Assembly (NCBI GenBank): GCA_902835305.1
Contig: CADFMD010000001.1
Coordinates: 203,573-267,572, forward strand
Direction of reading: 5' to 3'
Source: Coriobacteriaceae bacterium
GTDB lineage: Bacteria > Actinomycetota > Coriobacteriia > Coriobacteriales > Coriobacteriaceae
Length of the DNA: 64,000 bases
The notes beneath the pieces were generated by a model, which saw only the letters and a program-made list of their open reading frames with translations, did not search any database and had not been told where the DNA came from. Positions 1 through 8,209 of the stretch are shown piece after piece. The position numbers were made by a program, and so were the translations under genes. Every line of letters begins with the position of its first letter. The stretch's first letter is position 1.

Positions 1-1
1 C

Positions 2-283
2 CGCGGCTTTGGCGAGCGCACGGCCATGAACCATCCCATGCAGGGCACCGCCGCCGATATCATCAAGATCGCGATGGCCCGCGTAAGCCGCCGCCTGGAA
101 GAAGAAGGCTTTGCCGCCCATATGATCCTGCAGGTACACGACGAACTGGACTTTGAGTGCCCCGTCGATGAAGTCGAGCGCCTCACCGCCATGGTCCGCG
201 ACGTCATGGAACACGTAGTAGACCTCCGCGTACCGTTGATCGCCGAAGCCAGCACCGGCATAACCTGGGCCGACGCGAAATAG
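2..283 (+). CDS. polA: DNA polymerase I, C-terminal end (partial)
   Basis: This is the last 93 codons of family A DNA polymerase I; the gene begins outside the window. The reading frame is open from base 2. The segment carries the end of the polymerase palm/fingers region with the ERTAMNHPMQGTAADIIK stretch and motif C, QVHDEL, whose Asp is a catalytic metal ligand and whose His-Asp-Glu is typical of Pol I. The enzyme fills gaps in repair and removes RNA primers during lagging-strand synthesis. The stop is TAG at 281-283. The match is unambiguous despite the truncation. Confidence 0.95.
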   Translation, partial: RGFGERTAMNHPMQGTAADIIKIAMARVSRRLEEEGFAAHMILQVHDELDFECPVDEVERLTAMVRDVMEHVVDLRVPLIAEASTGITWADAK

Positions 284-340
284 GGAAGCACTCCGTAAGG
301 CAAGCTCGCCCAAGACGCAAGCCCCCACATACTTAAGATT

Positions 341-371
341 TGGGACAAACACTACTGATTAATTTGTCCCA
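341..371. repeat. 31-bp inverted repeat, family A copy 1
   Basis: Arms TGGGACAAA (341-349) and TTTGTCCCA (363-371) are perfect complements separated by 13 bp. A second copy with the same arm spacing and a similar centre lies at 12641-12671, where the arms are TGAGACAAA/TTTGTCTCA. The conserved centre (about CAC....TGATT.AT) and compensatory change in the arms argue for a dispersed element or a regulator-binding site rather than chance. Confidence 0.6.
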
Positions 372-383
372 CAGTAACCAAAA

Positions 384-420
384 CAGAGGGGAGCCCCTTC
401 CAACAAGGGGCTCCCCTCTG
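384..420. terminator. Strong 16-bp hairpin downstream of polA
   Basis: CAGAGGGGAGCCCCTT (384-399) pairs perfectly with 405-420 around a 5-base loop. On the minus strand it is followed by TTTT, on the plus strand by no U-run. It lies between the ends of convergent polA and the HAD gene and may end transcripts from either side. Confidence 0.55.
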
Positions 421-483
421 CTCAAATCATTTCAGCTAAGTATCTAGACACTCAAGACGCCATCTTGGCGGCAGGAAAGTAAA

Positions 484-583
484 CCTAGGACCTGGCCGGG
501 CGGCGCGGATTAGTTTTTCGTAGATTCCGCACGAGCCGGAAAGCACTTAATGTGCTTTCCGAGCGAGCCCAGGACCTGACCGA
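484..583. repeat. Nested palindrome, family E copy 1
   Basis: Its core is the 23-bp palindrome at 538-560 (centre AGCACTTAATGTGCT). It is flanked by TTCCGCACG on the left and AGGACCTGACCG on the right, and AGGACCTG also occurs at 487. The reverse complement of 51004-51104 contains the same core with matching flanks in the same order, so the two are copies in opposite orientation. No coding potential is evident in 284-622. Confidence 0.5.
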
Positions 584-622
584 ACAAAAATCAAACGGCC
601 GGCCCCGGGCATGGCGGCGAGT

Positions 623-1450
623 TTAACGAGCCGCCAAGATAGCGTCGATGAGCGTCAGTACGCCCCCGTCGTTGTTGCTCGGAATGCGCCACTTAGCATG
701 CGCGTTCATATGCTCCTCGGCGTTGTCCACGATAAAGCTATGTCCGACGCGCTCCAGCATGGGGATATCGTTGTACGTATCGCCCACGGCGGCGGCGTCG
801 GCGATATCGATGTCCAGGTGCTCGCATAGGTGCGCGACGCCGGCGCCCTTGTCGACGCCCAAGTTCATGAAGTCGATCCACTCGCGCCCGGCATTGGTGA
901 CGTAGAGCTTGTCCGAGAACTCGGGGCTATAGGTCTCGCGGAATGCGGGCTCGGCATCGTAGGCGGGGAAGAAGATCGAGATCTTGTTGGACTCGATATC
1001 AATGCCCTCAAAGCTGTCGACGTAGTTGATTGTGTTGTAGTAGACGCTGATCTCGTCGTGGTATTGATGGTCGCGGGCAAGAACGTAGAACTCGTCGAAG
1101 CAGCACAGGACGGGGACAGCGCGAGGATCCTCCGAGGCGCGGCTCAAGACCTGCTGGTACAGCTCCACGTCGATAATGCTCTTATAGATATAGCTGCCAC
1201 GATAGATCACGCATGCGCCGTTGTCGGGACAAAAGGCGAGGCGGTTCTTGATGCCCTCGAACATCTCTTCGAGCTTGGGGGCGGGACGTCCGCTGGCGGG
1301 GCAGAATACGATGCCGGCTTCGGCGAGCTTGTCCAGGCGTTCGTCAAGGCCTTGCGGCAGCACGCGCTCGTCGGTCAGCAGTGTCTTGTCCATGTCGACG
1401 GCGATGAGCTTAATGTTTCCGATATTGGCGTCCGATTCGTAAGTTTGCAT
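623..1450 (-). CDS. Cof-type HAD-superfamily phosphatase
   Basis: This 275-residue protein belongs to the HAD-IIB (Cof/YidA-like) phosphatases, cytosolic enzymes that hydrolyse sugar phosphates, flavin or pyridoxal phosphates. Motif I is VDMDKTLL, with nucleophile Asp19 and acid/base Asp21. The C-terminal GDTYNDIPML supplies the Mg-binding acidic residues of motif IV, and the length leaves room for the C2B cap between them. The ATG at 1450 is preceded on the minus strand by AAAGG. It is transcribed away from argG. The substrate cannot be read from the sequence; the family is promiscuous. Confidence 0.85.
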   Translation of the reverse strand: MQTYESDANIGNIKLIAVDMDKTLLTDERVLPQGLDERLDKLAEAGIVFCPASGRPAPKLEEMFEGIKNRLAFCPDNGACVIYRGSYIYKSIIDVELYQQVLSRASEDPRAVPVLCCFDEFYVLARDHQYHDEISVYYNTINYVDSFEGIDIESNKISIFFPAYDAEPAFRETYSPEFSDKLYVTNAGREWIDFMNLGVDKGAGVAHLCEHLDIDIADAAAVGDTYNDIPMLERVGHSFIVDNAEEHMNAHAKWRIPSNNDGGVLTLIDAILAAR

Positions 1451-1593
1451 AAAAGCGAGCCTTTCGTTTCGAAATTGTTTCAGACGTTATAACCATCAAC
1501 TCGTAGTCAGGCGTATTTTCGCAGGATTGGCGCGCGTTTGCATCTTCATTCACAAAGTAATGAAAAAACTTTTCAGAAATTTGAAGTTGTCGC

Positions 1594-1621
1594 TTGTACA
1601 GCAGGCACTTTAGCGTAATAT
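1594..1621 (+). promoter_or_regulatory. Probable promoter of the argG leader
   Basis: TTGTAC (1594-1599) and TAATAT (1616-1621) are separated by 16 bp, a reasonable sigma-70-type pair. Transcription would begin about 1628, roughly 95 nt before the leader-peptide start and 375 nt before argG, leaving a long leader. Confidence 0.45.
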
Positions 1622-1723
1622 AGCGATCATCGAAAACGGAGACGGAAAACAACCGTTTACCGAGGAAAAGGTACCGTTTACGATATAAGAATTGCGCCCG
1701 GCGATAGGTGAAAGGAGAGGCAG

Positions 1724-1798
1724 ATGCAGTTCGTAAAGATCATCACTACTGCAGACAATGCCATCCGACGCCAGCGCGCAATTTCCCGACGACGATAA
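1724..1798 (+). CDS. Arginine-rich leader peptide of argG (candidate attenuator)
   Basis: A 24-codon open reading frame has a strong ribosome binding site (AAAGGAGAGG, spacing 3-6) and encodes MQFVKIITTADNAIRRQR followed by AISRRR. Six of the last ten codons are Arg, and the last three sense codons are all CGA. It ends 204 bp before argG, the first committed-arm gene of citrulline-to-arginine conversion. Leader peptides with a run of codons for the pathway product are the hallmark of ribosome-stalling attenuation. Downstream are an intrinsic terminator (1863-1908) and competing pairings. Function is inferred; the small size precludes homology evidence. Confidence 0.7.
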   Translation: MQFVKIITTADNAIRRQRAISRRR

Positions 1799-1908
1799 CA
1801 ATCGTCTCTGTCCGCATGGGGCGAATTGCCTCAACAGAGTCATTTTGAGGTCGTTGGGTTTTAGCACGACATAGACGCATGTTTCTAGGGCATGTTGTGC
1901 TGCTTTTT
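1785..1908 (+). promoter_or_regulatory. argG transcription attenuator (terminator plus competing pairings)
   Basis: The terminator stem is AGCACGACAT (1863-1872) with ATGTTGTGCT (1892-1901), ten pairs including one G-U, followed by TTTTT at 1904-1908. Two alternatives compete. CCCGACGAC, within the Arg codons (1785-1793), can pair with GTCGTTGGG (1850-1858). If that Arg region is held by a stalled ribosome, GTCGT (1850-1854) is free to pair with ACGAC (1866-1870), the 5' arm of the terminator, and would prevent its formation. Small hairpins at 1791-1806 and 829-850 past 1000 (CCTCAA/TTGAGG, 1829-1850) also exist. This fits derepression when charged Arg-tRNA is scarce. Confidence 0.6.
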
Positions 1909-2002
1909 GCTATTTAACCTGATATTGCACGGTTTTTGACCTCGAAATGACTTGCAACTGACCGATGTTCTAACTAGCTACCAAGGGCGAAAGGAAACAG
2001 CC

Positions 2003-3229
2003 ATGAGCAAGGAAAAAGTCGTTCTCGCATATTCCGGTGGTCTTGATACATCCGTATGTGTCAAGTGGCTCCAGGATGAGAAGAATCTTGATGTCGTTTG
2101 CGTCTGCGGCAACGTGGGCCAGGAGGAGACCGGCCTGGATGCCAAGAAGCAGAAGGCGCTCGACCTGGGCGTTCTCGATTGCCAGGTGCTCGACCTGCGC
2201 GACGAGTTCTCCGATGAGTTCCTGACTAAGGCCATCGCCGCAAATTCCATGTACGAGAACAAGTACCCGCTGCTCTCCGCCCTGTCTCGCCCGCTGCTCG
2301 CCAAGAAGCTTGTCGAGGTCGCTCACGAGTTTGGCGCCACGTATGTCGCCCACGGCTGCACCGGCAAGGGTAACGACCAGGTTCGTTTTGAGGCTGCGGT
2401 CAAGGCCCTCGACCCCGAGCTTAAGGTTATCGCCCCCGTTCGCGAGTGGGATCTGAAGTGCCGTCCCGACGAGGTTGCCTATGCTCACGCCCATAACGTG
2501 CCGGTTCCCGAGGGTGCCAACGACAACCCCTATTCCATCGACGACAACCTGTGGGGTCGTGCCATTGAGTGCGGTCACCTGGAGGATCCCTGGAACGAGC
2601 CGCTCGACGACGCCTGGGTTATGACCAAGAATCCTGAGGACACGCCCGACACCCCGACGTATACCGAGATTGAGTTTGAGGTCGGCAAGCCCGTCGCCGT
2701 CGACGGCAAGAAGATGAAGCTCTCCGAGATCGTCATCGCCCTCAATAAGATTGCGGGCGACAACGGCTTTGGCCGTCTCGACCTGGTCGAGGATCGTCTG
2801 GTGGGCCTCAAGAGCCGCGAGTGCTATGAGGTTCCCGGCGCCCTGACGCTCATCACCGCCCACAAGGCGCTCGAGGACATTTGCGTTGAGGGCGACCTGC
2901 TCAAGACTAAGATTAAGCTCGAGCAGGATTGGGCCACCGCCGTGTACAACGGCCAGTGGTACAGCCCACTCAAAAACGCGCTCGACGCCTTTATGGCCGA
3001 CACCCAGAAGTTCGTGACCGGCACCGTCCGTCTGAAGTTCTTTAAGGGCAACTGCCATGTCGTCGGCCGCAAGAGCCCCTTCAGCCTCTACGACTACGGT
3101 CTGGCCACCTACGACCGCGACACCACGTTTGACGAGAAGGCCAGCGCCGGCTTTATCGAGATCGATACGCTGTCGCTCAAGACGTGGGCTAAGGTCCAGG
3201 GTCCCAGCTCTGCTGCCGCCCAGGCCTAG
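2003..3229 (+). CDS. argG: Argininosuccinate synthase
   Basis: ArgG condenses citrulline with aspartate using ATP to give argininosuccinate, the penultimate step of arginine synthesis. The 408-residue product begins MSKEKVVLAYSGGLDTSV, with the SGGLDTS pyrophosphatase P-loop at residues 11-17, and is close to the usual length of about 400. The ATG at 2003 follows GAAAGGA; upstream TTG codons in frame lack a ribosome binding site. The gene lies behind the leader peptide and attenuator at 1724-1908 and is followed by a small gene and argH, suggesting a short arginine operon. Confidence 0.97.
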   Translation: MSKEKVVLAYSGGLDTSVCVKWLQDEKNLDVVCVCGNVGQEETGLDAKKQKALDLGVLDCQVLDLRDEFSDEFLTKAIAANSMYENKYPLLSALSRPLLAKKLVEVAHEFGATYVAHGCTGKGNDQVRFEAAVKALDPELKVIAPVREWDLKCRPDEVAYAHAHNVPVPEGANDNPYSIDDNLWGRAIECGHLEDPWNEPLDDAWVMTKNPEDTPDTPTYTEIEFEVGKPVAVDGKKMKLSEIVIALNKIAGDNGFGRLDLVEDRLVGLKSRECYEVPGALTLITAHKALEDICVEGDLLKTKIKLEQDWATAVYNGQWYSPLKNALDAFMADTQKFVTGTVRLKFFKGNCHVVGRKSPFSLYDYGLATYDRDTTFDEKASAGFIEIDTLSLKTWAKVQGPSSAAAQA

Positions 3230-3382
3230 CGCCTCCTTTCCTTGGTATTCGCGCGGCCCATCCGCGTGATACATAACGGGCGCACGGGGTCCCTACCTTT
3301 CGTTATGCTTGCTGACACTTCTTAACATCGGTGGCCCCTACGTTCCGCCCGCATATATGATGCCGCGTCTGCGGCTGAGTCC

Positions 3383-3412
3383 GAGCCCCGCCGGGGTTGT
3401 CCGGCGGGGCTC
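3383..3412 (+). terminator. Hairpin after argG
   Basis: GAGCCCCGCCGG (3383-3394) pairs with CCGGCGGGGCTC (3401-3412) over a 6-base loop, followed by only a weak pyrimidine tract (CTTCTATC). It could terminate argG transcripts or act as a partial terminator before the small gene at 3463. Confidence 0.6.
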
Positions 3413-3462
3413 CTTCTATCAATTTGGCGGCTCTGCGCCTATATATATGAGGAGTATCCATT

Positions 3463-3633
3463 ATGTTTAATGCTATCGCGCATGCTCTACTTGCCCTCGC
3501 GCCCGAGTTCGATGCTGCAAAGGTCGAGGACGTCCCTATGAGCCTGAAGGCCTGGGTCGATGGTTCGCAGGGCAACATCCGAAGGGAGACGCTGGGCGCC
3601 AAGTGCATGGTGCGTCACTTCTTTGCAAATTAG
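3463..3633 (+). CDS. Small hypothetical protein between argG and argH
   Basis: This 56-residue frame starts MFNAIAHALLALAPEF and ends CMVRHFFAN. It has a good ribosome binding site (GAGGAG at 3449-3454, spacing about 8). Composition is soluble and slightly amphipathic, with one Cys near the C-terminus and no membrane segment or recognisable motif. Its position between the two last arginine genes suggests co-transcription, perhaps a small partner or regulator, but nothing in the sequence shows a function. I do not recognise the family. Confidence 0.5.
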   Translation: MFNAIAHALLALAPEFDAAKVEDVPMSLKAWVDGSQGNIRRETLGAKCMVRHFFAN

Positions 3634-3752
3634 CTACATGGCCCCCGCGCACGGCGGGGAGTGTGTAAAACTAGCGGTTGAAAAATCGCTTTAGCGACAG
3701 GGCGCATTGCTTTGGGCGCTTGTTTTGGTATTTGATGAAAGGGGACGGTTCC

Positions 3753-5183
3753 ATGGCTCTTTGGGGCGGTCGTTTTGAGGCGGGTGTGGCCGAGGTCACG
3801 CAGGAGTTTGGCGCGTCGCTGCCGGTCGACAAACATCTCTATAAGCAGGATATCGCCGGCTCTAAGGCGCATGCCAAGATGCTAGCGGCCCAGGGCATTA
3901 TCAGCGCCGAGGACGAGCAGGCGATTGCCGAGGGCCTGACCGGAATCGAACAGGATATCGATGCCGGCAACTTCACCTTCGATATCAACGACGAGGACAT
4001 TCATATGTCCATCGAGAGCGAGCTGACCCGTCGTATCGGCGAGGCGGGCAAGCGCCTGCATACCGGGCGTTCGCGCAACGACCAAGTGGCGACCGATACG
4101 CGCCTGGGCGTCAAGGCGCTGGCCAAGGAGCTCATGGAGGCCAATCTTGAACTGCGCCATGTGCTGGTGGATGCGGCTAAAAAGTACGACAAGGTGATTC
4201 TGCCGGGCTATACGCACATGCAGCATGCTCAGCCCGTGCTGCTCTCGCATCATCTGCTGGCGTATTCCTGGATGTTCGCGCGCGACTTTACACGCCTGAA
4301 GGCCGCCTTTGACGCCGCTGACAACTGCCCGCTGGGTGCTGCCGCTCTTGCCGGTACGAGCTATCCACTCGATCGTCAGATGACGGCTGCCGAACTTGGC
4401 TTTGCGGGTGTGATTCCCAACTCGCTCGATGCGGTTTCCGACCGTGATTTCCTGCTCGACCTGCATTATGCCGGCTCCGTCATGGCGATGCACCTGTCGC
4501 GTCTTTCCGAGGAGATCGTGCTGTGGTCGAGCTCCGAATTTGGCTTTATCACGCTTTCCGACTCCTACTCCACCGGTTCGTCCATCATGCCGCAGAAGAA
4601 GAACCCCGACTTTGCCGAGCTTATCCGCGGCAAGAGCGGTCGAGTCTATGGCAACCTGGTTCAGCTGCTCGTGACCATGAAGGGCTTGCCGCTCGCTTAT
4701 AACAAGGACTTGCAGGAGGACAAGGAGGGCGCGCTCGATACCGCCCATACGCTCATGCAGTGCCTGTCTGTTATGGCCGGTATGATTTCGACCTGGACCG
4801 TCAACGAAGATGCCATGGCGCGCGAGTGCGGCGTGGGGCACCTTGCCGCCACCGATGTTGCCGATTACCTGGCCAAGCGTGGTCTGCCGTTCCGCGAGGC
4901 GCATGCCGTGGTGGGGCATCTGGTCCTGATGTGCGAGAAGCGTGGCTGCAATCTTGAGGACCTGCCGTTTGAGGTGTTCCAGGAGGCAAGCCCGCTCTTT
5001 GAGCGCAATATTACCGAGGCGCTCGATATCCCGTCGATTGTCGCTGCGCGCACGACCGAGGGCGGCACCGCCCCTGCCGCCGTTGCCGTACAGCTGCAAC
5101 GTGCCGAGGCAAAGCTCGTTGCCGATGAAGGCGTGTTTGGATCGCTGACCAAGGTCGTCGAGATTGGCCACGGTGCAAAGTAG
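3753..5183 (+). CDS. argH: Argininosuccinate lyase
   Basis: ArgH splits argininosuccinate into arginine and fumarate, completing arginine synthesis. The 476-residue protein has the fumarase/aspartase superfamily signature GSSIMPQKKNPDFAELIRG (about residues 275-293), including the mobile catalytic Ser loop, and the TGRSRNDQVATD substrate loop near residue 105. The start at 3753 (MALWGGRF) matches the family N-terminus and lies 7 bases after AAAGGGGA. An in-frame ATG at 3735 has no ribosome binding site. A terminator follows at 5235. Confidence 0.97.
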   Translation: MALWGGRFEAGVAEVTQEFGASLPVDKHLYKQDIAGSKAHAKMLAAQGIISAEDEQAIAEGLTGIEQDIDAGNFTFDINDEDIHMSIESELTRRIGEAGKRLHTGRSRNDQVATDTRLGVKALAKELMEANLELRHVLVDAAKKYDKVILPGYTHMQHAQPVLLSHHLLAYSWMFARDFTRLKAAFDAADNCPLGAAALAGTSYPLDRQMTAAELGFAGVIPNSLDAVSDRDFLLDLHYAGSVMAMHLSRLSEEIVLWSSSEFGFITLSDSYSTGSSIMPQKKNPDFAELIRGKSGRVYGNLVQLLVTMKGLPLAYNKDLQEDKEGALDTAHTLMQCLSVMAGMISTWTVNEDAMARECGVGHLAATDVADYLAKRGLPFREAHAVVGHLVLMCEKRGCNLEDLPFEVFQEASPLFERNITEALDIPSIVAARTTEGGTAPAAVAVQLQRAEAKLVADEGVFGSLTKVVEIGHGAK

Positions 5184-5234
5184 GGGTTTGGCTGAAGCGG
5201 CTTTGCCTATTTATTGATAAATCGTTTTTGCTTT

Positions 5235-5268
5235 TACGGGCGTCTGCTGGTGCGGGCGCCCGTATTTT
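5235..5268 (+). terminator. Intrinsic terminator of argH
   Basis: TACGGGCG (5235-5242) pairs with CGCCCGTA (5257-5264), followed by TTTT. Confidence 0.75.
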
Positions 5269-5476
5269 ATTGCTATGGGAGAAGGGCTTGTCGAGAACTT
5301 CTGTAGGACCTTTGGGCAGGTTGTGAAGGGGGTACGTTCACGGGCGGCAATCGACCGTCCGCTCGGTTCGATGCGGTTGATGCGCGGTCGGATGGTACTC
5401 TAATCGGGCTTCAAAACAAAAGTGACACAAATGGAACGCTTTAATAAATTGTAACGTTTCAAAACACAGCTTTCTG

Positions 5477-5505
5477 TTTAACTGCAGCTAAAACTCTGTT
5501 ACGAT
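5477..5505 (+). promoter_or_regulatory. Probable ndk promoter
   Basis: TTTAAC (5477-5482) and TACGAT (5500-5505) with a 17-bp spacer lie 64 bp upstream of ndk. The rest of 5271-5476 holds no recognisable gene. Confidence 0.4.
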
Positions 5506-5568
5506 GCAGTCCAGGCGGGTGCCGGAATGGGACTTGGGCACGCGCGAACCTACTTGAAAGGCTACCTT

Positions 5569-5973
5569 ATGGCTATCGAGAAGACCTTCATCATGATTAA
5601 GCCCGACGCCGTGCGTGACCGTAAGATCGGCGAGATCGTCGCTCGCATTGAGCGTAGCGGCCTTGTCATCGAGCGCATGGAGATGACCACGCTCGAGCGC
5701 GCTACCGTCGAGGAGCACTACGCCCATCTGGCCGACAAGCCCTTCTTTGGCGGTCTCTGTGACTTTATGACGAGCGGTCCGGTCGTCAAGATGGTCGTTT
5801 CCGGTCTCTCCGCTGTCTCCAAGATGCGCACCCTTATGGGTGCTACCAACCCGCTTGATGCTGCTCCCGGCACCATTCGCGGCGACTTCGCTGTCGATGT
5901 CAACGCCAACGTGATTCACGGCTCCGACTGCCTGGAGAACGCCGAGATCGAGATCAAGCGCTTCTTTGGCTAA
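5569..5973 (+). CDS. ndk: Nucleoside diphosphate kinase
   Basis: Ndk transfers the gamma phosphate of ATP to nucleoside diphosphates through a phosphohistidine. The 134-residue product has the usual bacterial size, begins MAIEKTFIMIKPDAV, and carries the active-site His117 in NVIHGSD. The ATG at 5569 follows GAAAGG with spacing 7; the upstream in-frame ATG at 5527 has no such site. It is a single-gene unit with its own promoter and terminator. Confidence 0.97.
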   Translation: MAIEKTFIMIKPDAVRDRKIGEIVARIERSGLVIERMEMTTLERATVEEHYAHLADKPFFGGLCDFMTSGPVVKMVVSGLSAVSKMRTLMGATNPLDAAPGTIRGDFAVDVNANVIHGSDCLENAEIEIKRFFG

Positions 5974-6012
5974 ACCAGCTTTGACTCCTTAAAGCTGTTA
6001 GCGTGTGGCTTT

Positions 6013-6046
6013 GGCGCCGCGGAATTCCATCCGCGGCGCCCTTTTT
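6013..6046 (+). terminator. Intrinsic terminator of ndk
   Basis: GGCGCCGCGG (6013-6022) pairs with CCGCGGCGCC (6031-6040) and is followed by TTTTT. Confidence 0.85.
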
Positions 6047-6088
6047 ATTCCAGTAGATTTTTGGTAACCGCTTAGAAATCTACTAAAG

Positions 6089-6123
6089 AGCCCCCGTCCG
6101 GATGTTTCTTCCGGGCGGGGGCT
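6089..6123 (-). terminator. Hairpin terminator of rpiB
   Basis: AGCCCCCGTCCGG (6089-6101) pairs with CCGGGCGGGGGCT (6111-6123) with one G-U pair. It lies just downstream of the minus-strand rpiB and has a broken U-tract on that strand. Confidence 0.6.
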
Positions 6124-6150
6124 GGCGTTAGCGTATGGCTTTGTAGGTCT

Positions 6151-6618
6151 TTAGGCCTCGTCGACGACCTTGAGGCCGCGCGTGTGGTCGATCTCGTTGA
6201 GGAGGTTAACGCGACGCTCGTGGCGGCCGCCCTCAAACTCGGCGTCGAGCCACTCGTCGACGATCATCTTGGCGAGCTCGGAGCCCACGACGCGGGCGCC
6301 AAAGGCGAGCACGTTGGTATTGTTGTGCATGCGCGAGAGCTTAGCGCTGAAGGGTTCGGAGCACACGACGGCGCGTACGCCCTCGACCTTGTTGGCAGCC
6401 AGGCTAATTCCGACACCGGTGCCACAGATGAGGATGCCCAGGTCGACGTCGCCGTTGGCAACGGCCTTACCCACCTTGTATCCGGCGATGGGGTAGTCAA
6501 AGCTCTCGGAGGTGTCGGTGCCAAAGTTCACGACCTCGCAGCCGCGCTCCTTCAGGTGCTCGGAGATGATGTTCTTGAGCTCGACGGCGGCATGGTCGTT
6601 GCCGATACCAATCTTCAT
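6151..6618 (-). CDS. rpiB: Ribose-5-phosphate isomerase B (RpiB/LacAB family)
   Basis: RpiB interconverts ribose 5-phosphate and ribulose 5-phosphate in the pentose phosphate pathway. The 155-residue protein starts MKIGIGNDHAAVELK and has the catalytic base Cys65 in ICGTGVGIS, which separates RpiB from LacA/LacB relatives that lack the full set. The conserved HNNTNVLAFGAR segment follows. The ATG at 6618 is preceded by AGAGAGGAACC. The gene is monocistronic and transcribed divergently from the desulfidase gene. Confidence 0.9.
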   Translation of the reverse strand: MKIGIGNDHAAVELKNIISEHLKERGCEVVNFGTDTSESFDYPIAGYKVGKAVANGDVDLGILICGTGVGISLAANKVEGVRAVVCSEPFSAKLSRMHNNTNVLAFGARVVGSELAKMIVDEWLDAEFEGGRHERRVNLLNEIDHTRGLKVVDEA

Positions 6619-6889
6619 GAGTGGTTCCTCTCTGGTCCGTGCGGCAGAATTGCTAAAGGTTTTACCGCGTTCGACTGCATGATAGCGCGACTTTTGCGTA
6701 AACGCTCGGGCGTTTTTTGGTCAAACGCTTTAGCATGCGACAAGACCGGCTTCGCATGAATGAATGCCGTCAGATTGCGCTTGAACGCCGTCCGTCGGAA
6801 CCATGGTTGCGGTTTTTGATGCATTGTTATCAAATAAAAGAGCTAACTATTCTTGAGAGTCCAGCCCGTTATACAAGTAGGAGATACCT

Positions 6890-8209
6890 ATGTCTGCCGA
6901 TTCCCTTCGTGATACCGCGTTTTGCGATGTTTTGAACCGCGAGCTTGTCTGTGCGCTCGGCTGCACCGAGCCTATTGCCGTTGCCTATGCAGCGGCGCTG
7001 GCGAGCCAGACGCTCGGTTGCGAACCCGATCATATGGATGTCGCCTGCTCGGGCAACATCATCAAGAACGTTAAGAGCGTGACCGTGCCCAACTCGGGTG
7101 GTATGCACGGTATTGAAGCGGCGGCCGTGCTGGGTGCCGTGGGCGGCGACGCCAAGAGCGCGCTCGAGGTGCTCGAGAGCGTTAACGACGAGGACCGTGC
7201 TCGCGTGGCCGAGCTCCTCGCCGATGCCGGTTACTGCGATGTGTCGCTTGTCGAGGGTGTGCCCAACCTCTACATCAAGGTGACTGCCACAGCCGGGGGC
7301 CATACCGCAGTCGTCGAGATTACCGACCACCACACCAATGTCACGTGCCATACGCTCGACGGTATTCCGGTATGCGGCAAGTCGGCGGGGGAGTGTGCCG
7401 CCTGCGCCGAGCGCGTTGTGGCCGAGCGTGCGGCAGATAGCGCTGACACGCCCATGTCGATTGAGTCCATCATCGACTTTATTGAGGACGGCGACATCGA
7501 TGGTGCCCGCGCTGCCGTTGAGCGTCAGATTGAGCTGAACGGCGCGATCAGCGCCGAGGGCCTGGCGCACGCTTGGGGTGCCGAGGTTGGCCGCACGCTG
7601 TTGGGTGCTCGTGCCGATGACGTCGCCTGCCGTGCCCGCGCCCGTGCGGCCGCCGGGTCCGACGCCCGCATGAACGGCTGTGCGCTGCCGGTCGCCATTG
7701 TGTGCGGCTCGGGCAACCAGGGCATTACCTGCGCACTGCCCGTTATGGAGTATGCCGAGTACCTGCGCTGCGACCACGATCGCCTGGTGCGCGCCGTGAT
7801 GCTGTCCGATCTTATCGCCGTGCATATCAAGAGCTATATTGGTGCGCTCTCGGCGTTTTGCGGTGCTATTTGCGCTGCGTGCGGTGCCGGCGCCGCGATT
7901 ACCTGGCTGTGTGGTGGCACGCGCGAGCAGATCGGCGCGACAGTCTCGAACACGCTCGGCAACGTTGGCGGCATCGTGTGCGATGGCGCCAAGGCAAGCT
8001 GCGCCGCCAAGATTTCCGCTGCCGTTGACGCGGCGATTCTGGGTCATGATATGGCCATGCAGGGTCGCGGCTTCCGCGCCGGCGAGGGTCTGATCCAAGA
8101 TACCGTTGAACAGACGATTGCTAGCATGGGCTACGTAGGCCGCGTGGGCATGAAGGACACCGACGTCGAGATCCTCAACATCATGATCGGCAAAACCCAA
8201 GTGTGCTAG
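6890..8209 (+). CDS. L-cysteine desulfidase / UPF0597 family protein
   Basis: This 439-residue protein belongs to the UPF0597 (YhaM/CyuA) family, related to the iron-sulfur L-serine dehydratase alpha chain. Family members are oxygen-sensitive [4Fe-4S] enzymes that break cysteine into pyruvate, ammonia and sulfide. Diagnostic stretches are LGCTEPIAVAYAAA near residue 22, SGNIIKNVKSVTVPNSGG, GSGNQGIT and GMKDTDVEILNIM at the C-terminus; conserved Cys residues for the cluster are present. The start at 6890 follows TAGGAG. Its end overlaps the convergent HAD gene by 4 bp. A role in sulfide supply or cysteine catabolism is inferred from the family. Confidence 0.85.
   Translation: MSADSLRDTAFCDVLNRELVCALGCTEPIAVAYAAALASQTLGCEPDHMDVACSGNIIKNVKSVTVPNSGGMHGIEAAAVLGAVGGDAKSALEVLESVNDEDRARVAELLADAGYCDVSLVEGVPNLYIKVTATAGGHTAVVEITDHHTNVTCHTLDGIPVCGKSAGECAACAERVVAERAADSADTPMSIESIIDFIEDGDIDGARAAVERQIELNGAISAEGLAHAWGAEVGRTLLGARADDVACRARARAAAGSDARMNGCALPVAIVCGSGNQGITCALPVMEYAEYLRCDHDRLVRAVMLSDLIAVHIKSYIGALSAFCGAICAACGAGAAITWLCGGTREQIGATVSNTLGNVGGIVCDGAKASCAAKISAAVDAAILGHDMAMQGRGFRAGEGLIQDTVEQTIASMGYVGRVGMKDTDVEILNIMIGKTQVC

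Noticed and set aside
1970..3274. Long antisense frame opposite argG (434 codons)
   Set aside because: It is a shadow of the strongly GC-biased argG third positions, has no ribosome binding site and no recognisable protein.
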